Shown one piece after another: positions 52,435 through 60,405 of a stretch of DNA of 64,000 nt. Source of the stretch: Anaerolineaceae bacterium (GTDB lineage: Bacteria; Chloroflexota; Anaerolineae; Aggregatilineales; Phototrophicaceae). A model generated the notes under the pieces. That model searched no databases. It saw only the letters and a program-made list of their open reading frames with translations, and was not told the DNA's origin. Every line of letters starts with the position of its first letter. The first letter of the stretch is position 1. Location of the stretch: the NCBI GenBank assembly GCA_002702065.1, contig NZXX01000013.1, positions 310,001 to 374,000 of the forward strand, written 5' to 3'. Both the position numbers and the translations under genes were made by a program.

Positions 52435-52556
52435 TGCTTTGATTTGAGTACGGACGCAAAGGTTGTTGGGGATACGTATCGCCGCTTGAAGCTCGGAAAT
52501 TCAGCACCCGGCACCCGTCACTTTTTGGGCTGTAGGTGGCTGGACATGCAGCAAAT

Positions 52557-53378
52557 CTAACCCTCATCCGCGAGATAGCGCCGCAGATAGGCCACGCTTT
52601 CGACGGCCCACTGGGCTTCTTTGGCAATCGTATCGGCGATGGCCGGTTCTGGCGTGGGCCACAGCTCCAGAATGGCGTTGTAGCGGCAGCCAAACTGTGT
52701 CAGGCGGTCGAGCAGCCAGGGGATATTCAGACTGCCCTGCCCTGCCGGTGTGCCGGACAACAGAAAGCCCATGTTGTGGTCCGCCCGCCGGATCATAAAA
52801 TCCTTGATGTGCAGGTTAACCACGTATGGCCCCAACGCCTCGACCACCACATCCGGCCCTTCCAGCGACCCAAACGAATTGACCGTATCAAGACAGATGC
52901 CCACTGCCGGGCTGTCAATCTGCCGGATGATGTCGGCCAGGGTGCGCGCCTTGAACCGGTCATGATTTTCAATCGCCAGCGTGACCCCGGCGGCTTCATA
53001 GTCCTTGATGACGCCCTTGACTGTTGTGACGATCTCGGCTGGCTCCGGGTGATGGCTGGCGGTGTCGACCACCGTGCGCACAATCGGCGATCCGAACTGC
53101 TGCGCCAGTTGCAGATACAGACGCAGATGATCCGGCGCGATGCCGCGTGTCCCCACTTCAACCGCCAGCCCCAGCCGTGCTGCCTCAGCTGCTGCCTGAT
53201 TGCGCTGCGCCGGGGTGAGCTGGTCAAGCGGCAGATTATCCGCAATCTGGACCAGCTTCAGCCCCAGATCCGCCGCCCGCTGTAAAAAGGCCGCCAGCGT
53301 CATCGGCTGCGTGGGCATGTAACCGGGTACACCGATGGCCCAGGCAACCGCGTAAGTTCCAATCCCAAGTGTGGTCAT
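52557..53378 (-). CDS. sugar phosphate isomerase/epimerase family protein
   Basis: A 273-residue TIM-barrel protein of the xylose-isomerase-like (AP endonuclease 2) fold. The ATG at 53378 gives MTTLGIGTYAVAWAIG and follows AGGA. Metal-binding residues are visible in VTLAIENHDRFKA (Glu), GICLDTVNSFG (Asp), VVNLHIKDFMI (His) and NAILELWPTPEP (Glu). Members interconvert keto and aldo sugars or cleave related substrates. It is convergent with the toroid enzyme gene and near the amidase. Substrate unknown, consistent with sugar use. Confidence 0.85.
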   Translation of the reverse strand: MTTLGIGTYAVAWAIGVPGYMPTQPMTLAAFLQRAADLGLKLVQIADNLPLDQLTPAQRNQAAAEAARLGLAVEVGTRGIAPDHLRLYLQLAQQFGSPIVRTVVDTASHHPEPAEIVTTVKGVIKDYEAAGVTLAIENHDRFKARTLADIIRQIDSPAVGICLDTVNSFGSLEGPDVVVEALGPYVVNLHIKDFMIRRADHNMGFLLSGTPAGQGSLNIPWLLDRLTQFGCRYNAILELWPTPEPAIADTIAKEAQWAVESVAYLRRYLADEG

Positions 53379-53484
53379 GTTTCCTGTCTTCTCATGATGC
53401 TGCAAACGGCTTTCAACTATACCCACCTGCCCCGGTTGAACAAAGTAGCACGGTGTGAGGATGCCAATGGTCTGGTATGAAAAG

Positions 53485-53506
53485 TCTCCCCTGAATTCGG
53501 GGGAGA
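53485..53506. repeat. palindrome centred on GAATTC, relative of 24162-24183
   Basis: TCTCCCCTGAA and TTCGGGGGAGA (one mismatch), sharing the CTCCCC.GAATTCGGGGGAG core with 24162-24183. It lies in the 250-bp divergent gap between the isomerase-like and amidase genes. Confidence 0.6.
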
Positions 53507-53628
53507 TTTAGAGGGGGTTGAGAGCGCAGCAATACGGAAATGAAACATGGATGTGCTGGCACGCGTGCAGGCGATTGGCTATGATAACGACGCGACACCT
53601 GACGATACACGCATGAGAATAGAACGGC

Positions 53629-55011
53629 ATGGAATCCATTATTTATGCTTCCGTGCGGACGCTGGCGCAGGCGATCCGCCAAAAAGAAGTGACCGCTTAT
53701 GAAGTTGTCGAGGCGTATTTACGCCGCATCGAGGCGGTGAACCCCCGTTTGAACGCTGTTGTTCAACTGGTGGCCGATACTGCTCTGGCGCAGGCACGGG
53801 CAGCGGACGATGCGCTGGCACGCGGCGAGCGCGTCGGGCGGCTGCATGGCGTGCCCATGACGATCAAGGACTCGTTCGACACCGCCGGGGTGATTTCCAC
53901 TGCCGGGACACTGGGCCGCGCGCATTTCGTGCCGGACAACGACGCAATGGTCGTGGCCCGGTTGAAGGCTGAAGGCGCGATCCTGATGGGCAAAACCAAT
54001 ACCTCCGAACTCACGCTGTCGTTCGACCCGGACAATCTGGTTTACGGGCGCACCAATAACCCCTATGACCTCACGCGCTCGCCCGGTGGCAGCAGCGGCG
54101 GTGCAGCAGCCATCGTCGCCAGCGGTGGCTCCCCGTTCGACATCGGCAGCGATTATGGCGGGAGCATCCGCTTACCGGCGCATTTTTGCGGCGTGGCGGG
54201 CATCAAACCCACATCAGGCCGGGTGCCGCGCACCGGGCACATTATCCCCTATGCCGCCGGGGCGACCGACGCCTACCAGCAGGTCGGGCCGCTGTGCCGC
54301 ACGGTCGATGATCTGGCGCTGATTATGTCGATCATCGCCGGCCCGGACTGGCAGGACCCGGCGATTGTTCCCATGCCCTGGCAGGACCCCCAGACGGTCG
54401 ATCTCAAACGCTTGCGGATCGCATTTCACACCGACAATGGCGCGATGACCCCCACCGCTGAGACCATCCAGACGGTGCGCGCTGTCGCCCGATCGCTGGA
54501 GTCTGAGGTCGCGCTGCTGGAGGAAAAGTGTCCGCCGGAAATCGAAAATACCTGGGCGATCTGGGAGAGCGTGGCGCGGGTGGCCGGCGGTCAGGCCTAT
54601 CTCAACGTCATCCGGCAGGCCGGCACCGATCAGATCAGCCCCAATGTCCAGTACATCACCGACATGCCCACCATCCCCAGCGACGAATTTGAAAAGCGCA
54701 TGGTCGCGCTCGATCATTTCCGCAGCCGGATGCTGGCGTTCATGCAGGATTATGACGTCATCATCTGCCCCGCCAACGCCAACGTCGCTTTAAAGGTGGG
54801 CGAATATGCGCAGAACCGGGCCGGGTACACCTATACCGCCACCTATAATGTCACCGGCTGGCCGGGCGTGGTTGTGCGGGCGGGGACATCGCCGGAAGGC
54901 CTTCCCATCGGCGTGCAGGTGATCGCCCGCCCCTGGCGCGAAGATGTCGCTCTGGCCGTCGCCCAGTTTGTCGAAAGCACCTTCGGCGGCTGGCAGCCAC
55001 CTGAGCTATAG
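53629..55011 (+). CDS. amidase (amidase signature family)
   Basis: A 460-residue amidase-signature protein. The catalytic triad is Lys in PMTIKDSFD, the cis-Ser in SPGGSSGGAAA and the nucleophile Ser in GSDYGGSIRLPA. The Gly/Ser-rich signature stretch is complete. Family members hydrolyse amides, including indoleacetamide, aryl amides and peptide or Glu-tRNA substrates; the substrate here is unknown. The start has a weak ribosome site (AGAACGG). Neighbours are two sugar-linked genes, so release of an amide-bound or acetylated product is possible but unproven. Confidence 0.9.
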   Translation: MESIIYASVRTLAQAIRQKEVTAYEVVEAYLRRIEAVNPRLNAVVQLVADTALAQARAADDALARGERVGRLHGVPMTIKDSFDTAGVISTAGTLGRAHFVPDNDAMVVARLKAEGAILMGKTNTSELTLSFDPDNLVYGRTNNPYDLTRSPGGSSGGAAAIVASGGSPFDIGSDYGGSIRLPAHFCGVAGIKPTSGRVPRTGHIIPYAAGATDAYQQVGPLCRTVDDLALIMSIIAGPDWQDPAIVPMPWQDPQTVDLKRLRIAFHTDNGAMTPTAETIQTVRAVARSLESEVALLEEKCPPEIENTWAIWESVARVAGGQAYLNVIRQAGTDQISPNVQYITDMPTIPSDEFEKRMVALDHFRSRMLAFMQDYDVIICPANANVALKVGEYAQNRAGYTYTATYNVTGWPGVVVRAGTSPEGLPIGVQVIARPWREDVALAVAQFVESTFGGWQPPEL

Positions 55012-55104
55012 GCGCGGCGCATCCGCGGCCTGCAATGGACTTTTCCTGATCGCTACAAACTTGTTATCCTCTGTCTGCTTTAATGTTAGACAGGAGGATA
55101 AACC

Positions 55105-56013
55105 ATGTCATTGCCAAAGAAAACACTGGGGCGCACCGGGCTGGAAGTTACCCAACTGGGCTACGGTGCAATGGAAGTGCGCGGCAAGCGCATCTGGGGT
55201 GGACGACCCTGCACGGATGAACAGGCTGACACGATCCTGAATGCTGTGGTCGATGCCGGTATCAACTTTATCGACACCGCCAACGACTATGGCAAGAGCG
55301 AAATGTATATCGGGCAGTTTCTGGCAGACCGGCGCGATGAATACTATCTCGCGACCAAATGCGGCTGTCATATGCAGTTCGCGGGCGATCATGATGAGAC
55401 CCCGCATATCTGGACGCGCGAAAACATCATGCGCAATATCTCGGATTCGCTGATGAAAATGCGCACGGATTATGTGGATGTGCTGCAACTGCACAACCCG
55501 GACGTGGCCACCACCGAGCAAAACGGCTTGGTTGACGTGCTGACCGAACTCAAGCAGTCCGGCGTGGTGCGGCACATCGGCTGCTCCTCGACCTCGCCGC
55601 ATCTGGCGACGTATATCGACTGGGGCGTGTTCGACGTGTTTCAGATCCCCTACTCCGCGCTGGAACGACGGCACGAAAACCTGATCACCCGCGCGGCGGA
55701 GGCAGGTGCCGGGATCATCATTCGCGGTGGCGTGGCTCGTGGCGAACCGGGCAGCGGCCTCGGCAATCAGGACCGGTGGACTGCCTTCGAGAAGGCAAAA
55801 CTCGATGAGCTGCTGGAACCTGGCGAAAGCCGCACCGCCTTTTTGCTGCGCTTTACACTCAGTCACCCGCACTGCCATACGACGATTGTCGGCACCCTCA
55901 GCCCGGATCATTTGCGGGAGAACGTGGCGATTGCCCAGGCCGGTGCGCTGCCAGCTGATGTCTATGCCGAAGCCAAAAAACGTTTGGACGCCGCTGGCGA
56001 AAGCCCGGAATAA
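55105..56013 (+). CDS. aldo/keto reductase
   Basis: A 302-residue AKR. A GGAGG site precedes the ATG. Catalytic residues: Asp and Tyr in FIDTANDYGKSE, Lys in YLATKCGCHMQ, His in LQLHNPD. The SLPKKTLGRTGLEVTQLGYG opening is the family one. IIRGGVARGEPGSGLG may form the substrate loop. Distinct from the AKR at 32746. It follows the amidase by 93 bp. Reduction of a sugar or keto product of the locus is plausible. Confidence 0.9.
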   Translation: MSLPKKTLGRTGLEVTQLGYGAMEVRGKRIWGGRPCTDEQADTILNAVVDAGINFIDTANDYGKSEMYIGQFLADRRDEYYLATKCGCHMQFAGDHDETPHIWTRENIMRNISDSLMKMRTDYVDVLQLHNPDVATTEQNGLVDVLTELKQSGVVRHIGCSSTSPHLATYIDWGVFDVFQIPYSALERRHENLITRAAEAGAGIIIRGGVARGEPGSGLGNQDRWTAFEKAKLDELLEPGESRTAFLLRFTLSHPHCHTTIVGTLSPDHLRENVAIAQAGALPADVYAEAKKRLDAAGESPE

Positions 56014-56061
56014 AATCAGACCGCCCTGCCCTGTGCCAGTAGTCGCAGTTGGTAGTTGGTA

Positions 56062-56116
56062 GTAGGGGAGGGTCCGTGTGCCCTCCCACTGGGCGACCAC
56101 GCTGGGTCGCCCCTAC
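56062..56116. repeat. 55-bp composite double-hairpin element (copy 2)
   Basis: Bounded by GTAGGGG and CCCCTAC like copy 1 at 46388-46442, but in the opposite orientation (47 of 55 identical). Hairpins GGGAGGG/CCCTCCC and GGGCGACC/GGTCGCCC are joined by ACTG. Confidence 0.75.
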
Positions 56117-56162
56117 TCCCGACTAAGGATTATTGACTGAATTCACCCGCTACATCATTGTG

Positions 56163-56188
56163 TAAGGGCGATTCGCGAATCGCCCCTA
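56163..56188. repeat. GTAGGGG-family palindrome
   Basis: A nearly perfect 26-bp palindrome, TAAGGGCGATTCG followed directly by CGAATCGCCCCTA, without a loop. The 438-bp gap 56014-56451 therefore holds three such repeats (56062, 56163, 56330), plus a promoter and operator, and no gene. Confidence 0.7.
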
Positions 56189-56276
56189 AAAGGCAATTGA
56201 CATCCTACCCAAGTACATGAGGAACCGCTGCTAATGCCCGACCGGGCGATCATCGGCGGTTTTTGCTTCGACTATC

Positions 56277-56292
56277 GGCTTAGGCGTAAGCC
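56277..56292. terminator. short hairpin GGCTTA/TAAGCC
   Basis: GGCTTA, 4-nt GGCG loop, TAAGCC followed by TTTA. Possibly an RNA hairpin with a weak terminator role in the gap before the GntR gene. Confidence 0.35.
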
Positions 56293-56329
56293 TTTAGGGC
56301 CTTGTCCGATCATTGGCTCAACAACAACC

Positions 56330-56356
56330 GTAGGGGCGGACCGGTGTGTCCGCCCG
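56330..56356. repeat. GTAGGGG-family hairpin
   Basis: GTAGGGGCGGA with TCCGCCCG, an 8-nt loop (CCGGTGTG) between. It lies 24 bp before the -35 box of the GntR promoter. Confidence 0.65.
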
Positions 56357-56379
56357 TTAAAAACACCCTTCACCAAAAT

Positions 56380-56408
56380 TTGACGCTCTTGCAGAAACAT
56401 GGTATACC
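56380..56408 (+). promoter_or_regulatory. sigma70-like promoter of the GntR gene
   Basis: TTGACG (56380-56385), 17-bp spacer, TATACC (56403-56408). It is 44 bp before the TTG start codon, and the palindromic operator covers its -10 box. Confidence 0.55.
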
Positions 56409-56410
56409 AT
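56399..56410. promoter_or_regulatory. GntR operator, copy 1
   Basis: The perfect 12-bp palindrome ATGGTATACCAT contains TGGTATACCA. It overlaps the -10 box of the gene for the GntR/FCD regulator. A second copy is at 57159-57179, before the importer 2 operon. Confidence 0.65.
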
Positions 56411-56451
56411 ATGTCAACTTGGCGACAGCAGGCAGTTAACCGGACAATAAC

Positions 56452-57129
56452 TTGAAACTACAACGAGTCAGTCTTAAGGATCAGGCAGCAGATATTTTGC
56501 GTGACAGAATTATCTGCGGTCAGATTCCCACTGGCACCAAACTGGTGGAACGTGAAGTTGCGGAACTGCTGGGCGTCAGTCGTGCCCCCGCGCGGGATGC
56601 ACTGATGCAGCTCGAAAAAGAGGGCCTTGTCGTCAGCAAGCTGGATGCCCGCTACGTCATTGAACTGACCGAGCGCGATATTCGCGAACTGCATGCGGTT
56701 CGCCTGGAACTGGAGCGGCTGGCGGTTGATCTGGCGACCCAGAACACCAACGCCCGTTATCAGGCGGCCCAGGTTGAGACGCTTAAGCTGATGGAAGCGT
56801 CGATTGCCAGCGGCGACAATATCGCCTTTGCCCGTGCCGATGTCGAAGGCCATACGCTGATCTGGGAACAGGCGGAAAACCTGCACCTGAAGAACACGCT
56901 GCATTCGATGATCGGCCCGATCTTCATGTTTATGGCGAATTCGGCAGAATATTACGACTGGGAAGAAACGTATAACCTGCACAGCGACCTGGTGAAGTGC
57001 ATGAACTCGGGCGATCGTGATGCCGCGCGGGCCAGTATCGAACGGCACATGAAGAACTCCTGCGAACGCTCGGTCGGGGTGTTTCATGTGCGTGGCATGC
57101 AGCTGGAAAACGGGCACAGCAACAAGTAA
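56452..57129 (+). CDS. GntR-family regulator with FCD domain
   Basis: A 225-residue regulator starting at TTG (56452), since an in-frame TAA lies 13 bp upstream and no ATG fits. Residues 1-70 form the winged helix (VSLKDQAADILRDRIICGQIPTGTKLVEREVAELLGVSRAPARDALMQLEKEGLV). The C-terminal FCD domain has the metal-binding pattern Asp-x3-His (DVEGH), then His in LHSD and His in RHM. FCD regulators of the FadR type sense acids such as hexuronates or fatty acids. It probably controls itself and importer 2 by way of TGGTATACCA sites. Confidence 0.9.
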   Translation: MKLQRVSLKDQAADILRDRIICGQIPTGTKLVEREVAELLGVSRAPARDALMQLEKEGLVVSKLDARYVIELTERDIRELHAVRLELERLAVDLATQNTNARYQAAQVETLKLMEASIASGDNIAFARADVEGHTLIWEQAENLHLKNTLHSMIGPIFMFMANSAEYYDWEETYNLHSDLVKCMNSGDRDAARASIERHMKNSCERSVGVFHVRGMQLENGHSNK

Positions 57130-57158
57130 CGCCAAATCTGGTCATTATTTTACTAACT

Positions 57159-57179
57159 TGGTATACCATATATGGTATA
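57159..57179. promoter_or_regulatory. GntR operator, copy 2, before importer 2
   Basis: TGGTATACCA (57159-57168) overlaps the 18-bp perfect palindrome TATACCATATATGGTATA (57162-57179). It lies 30 bp after the GntR gene and 109 bp before the binding-protein gene of importer 2. The same motif as 56399-56410. Confidence 0.7.
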
Positions 57180-57287
57180 GCGATTATTCATAAAAAATAA
57201 ACAGGTAAGGAGGTGATGCGAAGGGCTAATCCATAGGCTACAGGTAGATCTTATCTCCACTGTAAATAGACTTTTGAGGAGCTTCAC

Positions 57288-59198
57288 ATGTTACGATCCC
57301 GTTTCAGTTTAGTTTTTGCCCTTATGCTGCTGCTGCTCGTTGCGCTTTCGGGCGTGTCGGCACAGGATATGCAGTATACACAATCCCCCATGCTGGACTC
57401 GCTGGTCGAATCCGGTGAACTGCCGCCTGTGGCAGAGCGTCTGCCGCTGGAACCGCTGGTAGTTGAACCGGTCAGTGAAATTGGCGTACACGGCGGCACG
57501 ATGCGTTTCGCAGAGGCCAACGCCAGCATGTGGAGCGCTTCCACGCTGCGTCAGGCTGGTTTGTTCCAGTACGACATGAACAACGTGGAAATCACCGTCG
57601 ATATGGCGAAGGATTTCTATTTCAATGATGACCTCAGCGCACTGACGATTGTTTTGCGCGAAGGCCTGAAATGGTCGGATGGCGCGCCGCTGACCACCGA
57701 GGACATTCTGTTCTGGTGGGAAGATGTCGCCAACAACGAAGAGCTGAGCCCCAACGGCCCCGGTTCATTCTGGACCTTTGAAGAAGGCCCGGTGGTCTTC
57801 GAGGCTGCTGGCCCCTACGAACTGACCATTCAGTTCCCCAAGCCCTACCCCATCATTCTGGACCGTCTGGGCCGTACCTACTTCTCGTCCGACCCGCAGT
57901 TGTTTGCGCCGAAGCACTATCTGCAACAATGGCACGCAGACTACAGCGACGAAGCTGCTTCACTGGCGGAAGAAGAAGGTTTTGAGGACTGGACACAGGC
58001 TTTCCGTGCCCATCTGTCACCAGCCCGCTGGTACGAACCGGATCGCCCGTGGGTGTGGCGCTGGATCCCGGTGGAAGAAACCACCGACCGCACCATCTAC
58101 CGCCGCAATCCCTACTACCATGCGGTTGACCCCGAAGGCAACCAGCTGCCGTACATTGATGAGGTAAGCGTTTCCCTCATCAGCGACCAGCAGACCATGA
58201 CCCTGCGCGCTTCCTCCGGTGACCTGGACTTCGAAGCCTACTACCTCAACGCTGCTGACCTGGCCGTGTATCGTGGTGGCGAAGAAGCCGGTAACTACAA
58301 AACTCTGATCGCCGGTCAGCTGCGCCCAAGCGACCTGACCCTGATGCCGAACCGCAACGTTCAGGACCCCGTGCTGAATGAGCTGTTCAACAGCCGCGAC
58401 TTCCGCATTGCCCTGTCGGTTGGTATCGACCGTGACCGCATGAACGAAGCGCTGTACTTCGGTCTGGGCCGCCCGTACCCGGGTCTGCCGCTGCCGGAGA
58501 ATCCCTACATCCCTGAAGAATGGACGACGCTGCACATCGAGCACGACCCGGACCAGGCTAACGCACTGCTGGACGGCCTGGGCCTGACCGAGCGCGATGC
58601 CGATGGTTTCCGCCTGCGTTCGGATGGCGAGCGCCTGAGCGTGCTGATCCAGATCGGCGTGCTGGAAGGTAACAAACAGGCTGCCTGCGAACTGGTCGCG
58701 GACGACTATGTCGCGATCGGTATCGAAGTTGTCTGCCAGCTGCTGGAAAACAGCCTGTTCAACGAACGTAACCTGGCAAACGAACTCGAAATCGCAACCT
58801 GGCATCTGGATCGTGGTGGCCGCTTCGGTCGCTCCAACCCGCTGTTCTGGGCCTTCGAAGACCCCACACAGCAGCGTTGGGCACCCATGTGGGCGACCTG
58901 GATCTCCACCGATGGCAGTGAAGGTATCGAACCGCCCCAGGAAATCAAGGACCTGAACGACCTGTTCGTCCAGTGGCAGGGTACCGAATTTGGCTCTGAC
59001 GAATATGTCCAACTGGGCCAGCAGTACTTCGAGTACTTCGCCAATGAAGTGCCGATGATTGGTACCGTTGGCTTCTGGCCGCAGCCGGTGGTTGTCAGCA
59101 ACCGCCTGCACAATGTCCCCACCGAAAATCTGTACTGGGGTTCGGACAGCAACTTCTACCCGCCCTATCACCCTGAGCAGTGGTACATTCAGGAATAG
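57288..59198 (+). CDS. family-5 extracellular solute-binding protein (importer 2)
   Basis: A 636-residue exported protein, paralogous to 44375-46354. Signal MLRSRFSLVFALMLLLLVALSGVSA with cleavage before QDM. The mature N-terminus (MQYTQSPMLDSLVESGELPPVAERLPLEP) aligns with the other binding protein, as does the family core ALTIVLREGLKWSDGAPLTTEDILFWWEDVANN and FRIALSVGIDRDRMNE. It binds a solute, probably an oligosaccharide, for the permeases that follow. A GGAG site precedes the ATG. A TAAGGAGGTGATG sequence lies 72 bp upstream without an ORF of more than 6 codons. Confidence 0.9.
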   Translation: MLRSRFSLVFALMLLLLVALSGVSAQDMQYTQSPMLDSLVESGELPPVAERLPLEPLVVEPVSEIGVHGGTMRFAEANASMWSASTLRQAGLFQYDMNNVEITVDMAKDFYFNDDLSALTIVLREGLKWSDGAPLTTEDILFWWEDVANNEELSPNGPGSFWTFEEGPVVFEAAGPYELTIQFPKPYPIILDRLGRTYFSSDPQLFAPKHYLQQWHADYSDEAASLAEEEGFEDWTQAFRAHLSPARWYEPDRPWVWRWIPVEETTDRTIYRRNPYYHAVDPEGNQLPYIDEVSVSLISDQQTMTLRASSGDLDFEAYYLNAADLAVYRGGEEAGNYKTLIAGQLRPSDLTLMPNRNVQDPVLNELFNSRDFRIALSVGIDRDRMNEALYFGLGRPYPGLPLPENPYIPEEWTTLHIEHDPDQANALLDGLGLTERDADGFRLRSDGERLSVLIQIGVLEGNKQAACELVADDYVAIGIEVVCQLLENSLFNERNLANELEIATWHLDRGGRFGRSNPLFWAFEDPTQQRWAPMWATWISTDGSEGIEPPQEIKDLNDLFVQWQGTEFGSDEYVQLGQQYFEYFANEVPMIGTVGFWPQPVVVSNRLHNVPTENLYWGSDSNFYPPYHPEQWYIQE

Positions 59199-59213
59199 GA
59201 CCGGCACAATACC

Positions 59214-59239
59214 GGGGGTGAGGGGTTGACCCTCCCCCC
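59214..59239. terminator. hairpin in the importer 2 binding-protein/permease gap
   Basis: GGGGGTGAGGG / CCCTCCCCCC with a 5-nt loop, beginning 16 bp after the binding-protein stop. It is likely to limit read-through or protect the upstream mRNA. Related to the GGGGTGAGG dispersed repeats. Confidence 0.55.
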
Positions 59240-59410
59240 AAAATTCCATGCAGTTTCACAGCAGCACCGGAGAGGGACGCATAAACGGGCAGCAGTTTGC
59301 ACCCATTTGCTGATGTTTAGCTACCTGTTTACCCTCTCCAGACAATCAAGTCCGGTAAGGCAAACGGATCGGCTTGAGAGAATTTTTTTGGAATAGCGAT
59401 TGAGGAAGCC

Positions 59411-60403
59411 ATGTGGAATTATGCCCTAAGACGTTTTGTATATATGTTTGCGACGTTGGCTCTCCTGAGCGTTGTCGTGTTTGCCATTATCCAGCTTCCA
59501 CCTGGCGATTACCTAACCACTTATATTGCTGCCCAGCAATCACAGGGCAACAGCCTGGATGAAGCGGACATCGCGGCGCTGCGCCGGCAGTATGGGCTGG
59601 ATGGCGGTTTTTTTGAACAGTACTGGAAATGGATTACCAACTTTGTTCAGGGCGATATGGGACGCTCGTTCGAGTGGAACCAGCCCGTAACCCGCCTGCT
59701 CGAAGAACGCCTGCCTCTGACGATTATTCTGTCCGTCTCGACCCTCTTGTTTGTCTACATTGTGGCTATTCCGATAGGCATTTACTCCGCGCTCAACCAG
59801 TACAGCGTCGGCGATTATCTGGCGTCGACGATCGGGTTTATCGGGCTGGCGATACCCAATTTTATGCTGGCGCTGCTGATCATGTATTTTCTGTTCAAGT
59901 TCTTTGGTATCAGCGCGGGCGGGTTATTCTCGGATGAATATGCGATGGCGCCCTGGAGCCTGGGGAAAGTGGTCGACCTGGTCTCGCACCTGTGGACGCC
60001 GATCTTTGTGATCGGTACGGCTGGTACTGCCGGGCTGATTCGCGTGATGCGCGGGTCGCTGCTGGATGAACTGGGCAAACAGTATGTGGTGACAGCACGG
60101 GCCAAGGGCGTGCGCGAACGCCGGTTGATCTTTAAGTATCCGGTGCGCATCGCCGTCAACCCGATTATCAGCACAATTGGCTGGCAACTTCCCAACATTG
60201 TTTCGGGCGAAACGATTGTTGCTATCGTACTCAGTCTACCCACCACTGGCCCCCTGCTCTATCGGGCGTTGCTGGCGCAGGACATGTACCTCGCCGGGAG
60301 CATCGTGCTGATGTTGGGGGTGCTGACCCTGATCGGGACATTTATTTCGGATGTGCTGCTGGTGGTGGTTGATCCCCGTATTTCGTTTGAAAAGAAGGTG
60401 TAA
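59411..60403 (+). CDS. ABC importer permease, DppB/OppB type (importer 2)
   Basis: A 330-residue permease with six helices, paralogous to 46567-47550. IIQLPPGDYLTTYIA, YGLDGGFFEQYWKWI and the EAA loop DELGKQYVVTARAKGV are conserved. GAGGAAGCC before the ATG is the ribosome site. Separated from the binding-protein gene by 212 bp that include hairpins (GGAGAGGG at 59269 with CCCTCTCC at 59331, and 59214-59239). Two bp separate it from the next permease gene. Confidence 0.92.
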   Translation: MWNYALRRFVYMFATLALLSVVVFAIIQLPPGDYLTTYIAAQQSQGNSLDEADIAALRRQYGLDGGFFEQYWKWITNFVQGDMGRSFEWNQPVTRLLEERLPLTIILSVSTLLFVYIVAIPIGIYSALNQYSVGDYLASTIGFIGLAIPNFMLALLIMYFLFKFFGISAGGLFSDEYAMAPWSLGKVVDLVSHLWTPIFVIGTAGTAGLIRVMRGSLLDELGKQYVVTARAKGVRERRLIFKYPVRIAVNPIISTIGWQLPNIVSGETIVAIVLSLPTTGPLLYRALLAQDMYLAGSIVLMLGVLTLIGTFISDVLLVVVDPRISFEKKV

Positions 60404-60405
60404 GT

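Noticed and set aside
53546..53698. possible 50-codon + strand ORF overlapping the amidase start
   Set aside because: Weak ribosome site and large overlap with the amidase coding region; no recognisable sequence.
57207..57236. TAAGGAGGTGATG with a 6-codon ORF upstream of importer 2
   Set aside because: The Shine-Dalgarno core is too close to the ATG and the ORF is tiny; a leader peptide cannot be supported.
58017..59249. 410-codon open frame on the - strand opposite the importer 2 binding protein
   Set aside because: Antisense to a family-5 binding protein with intact signature; no own features.
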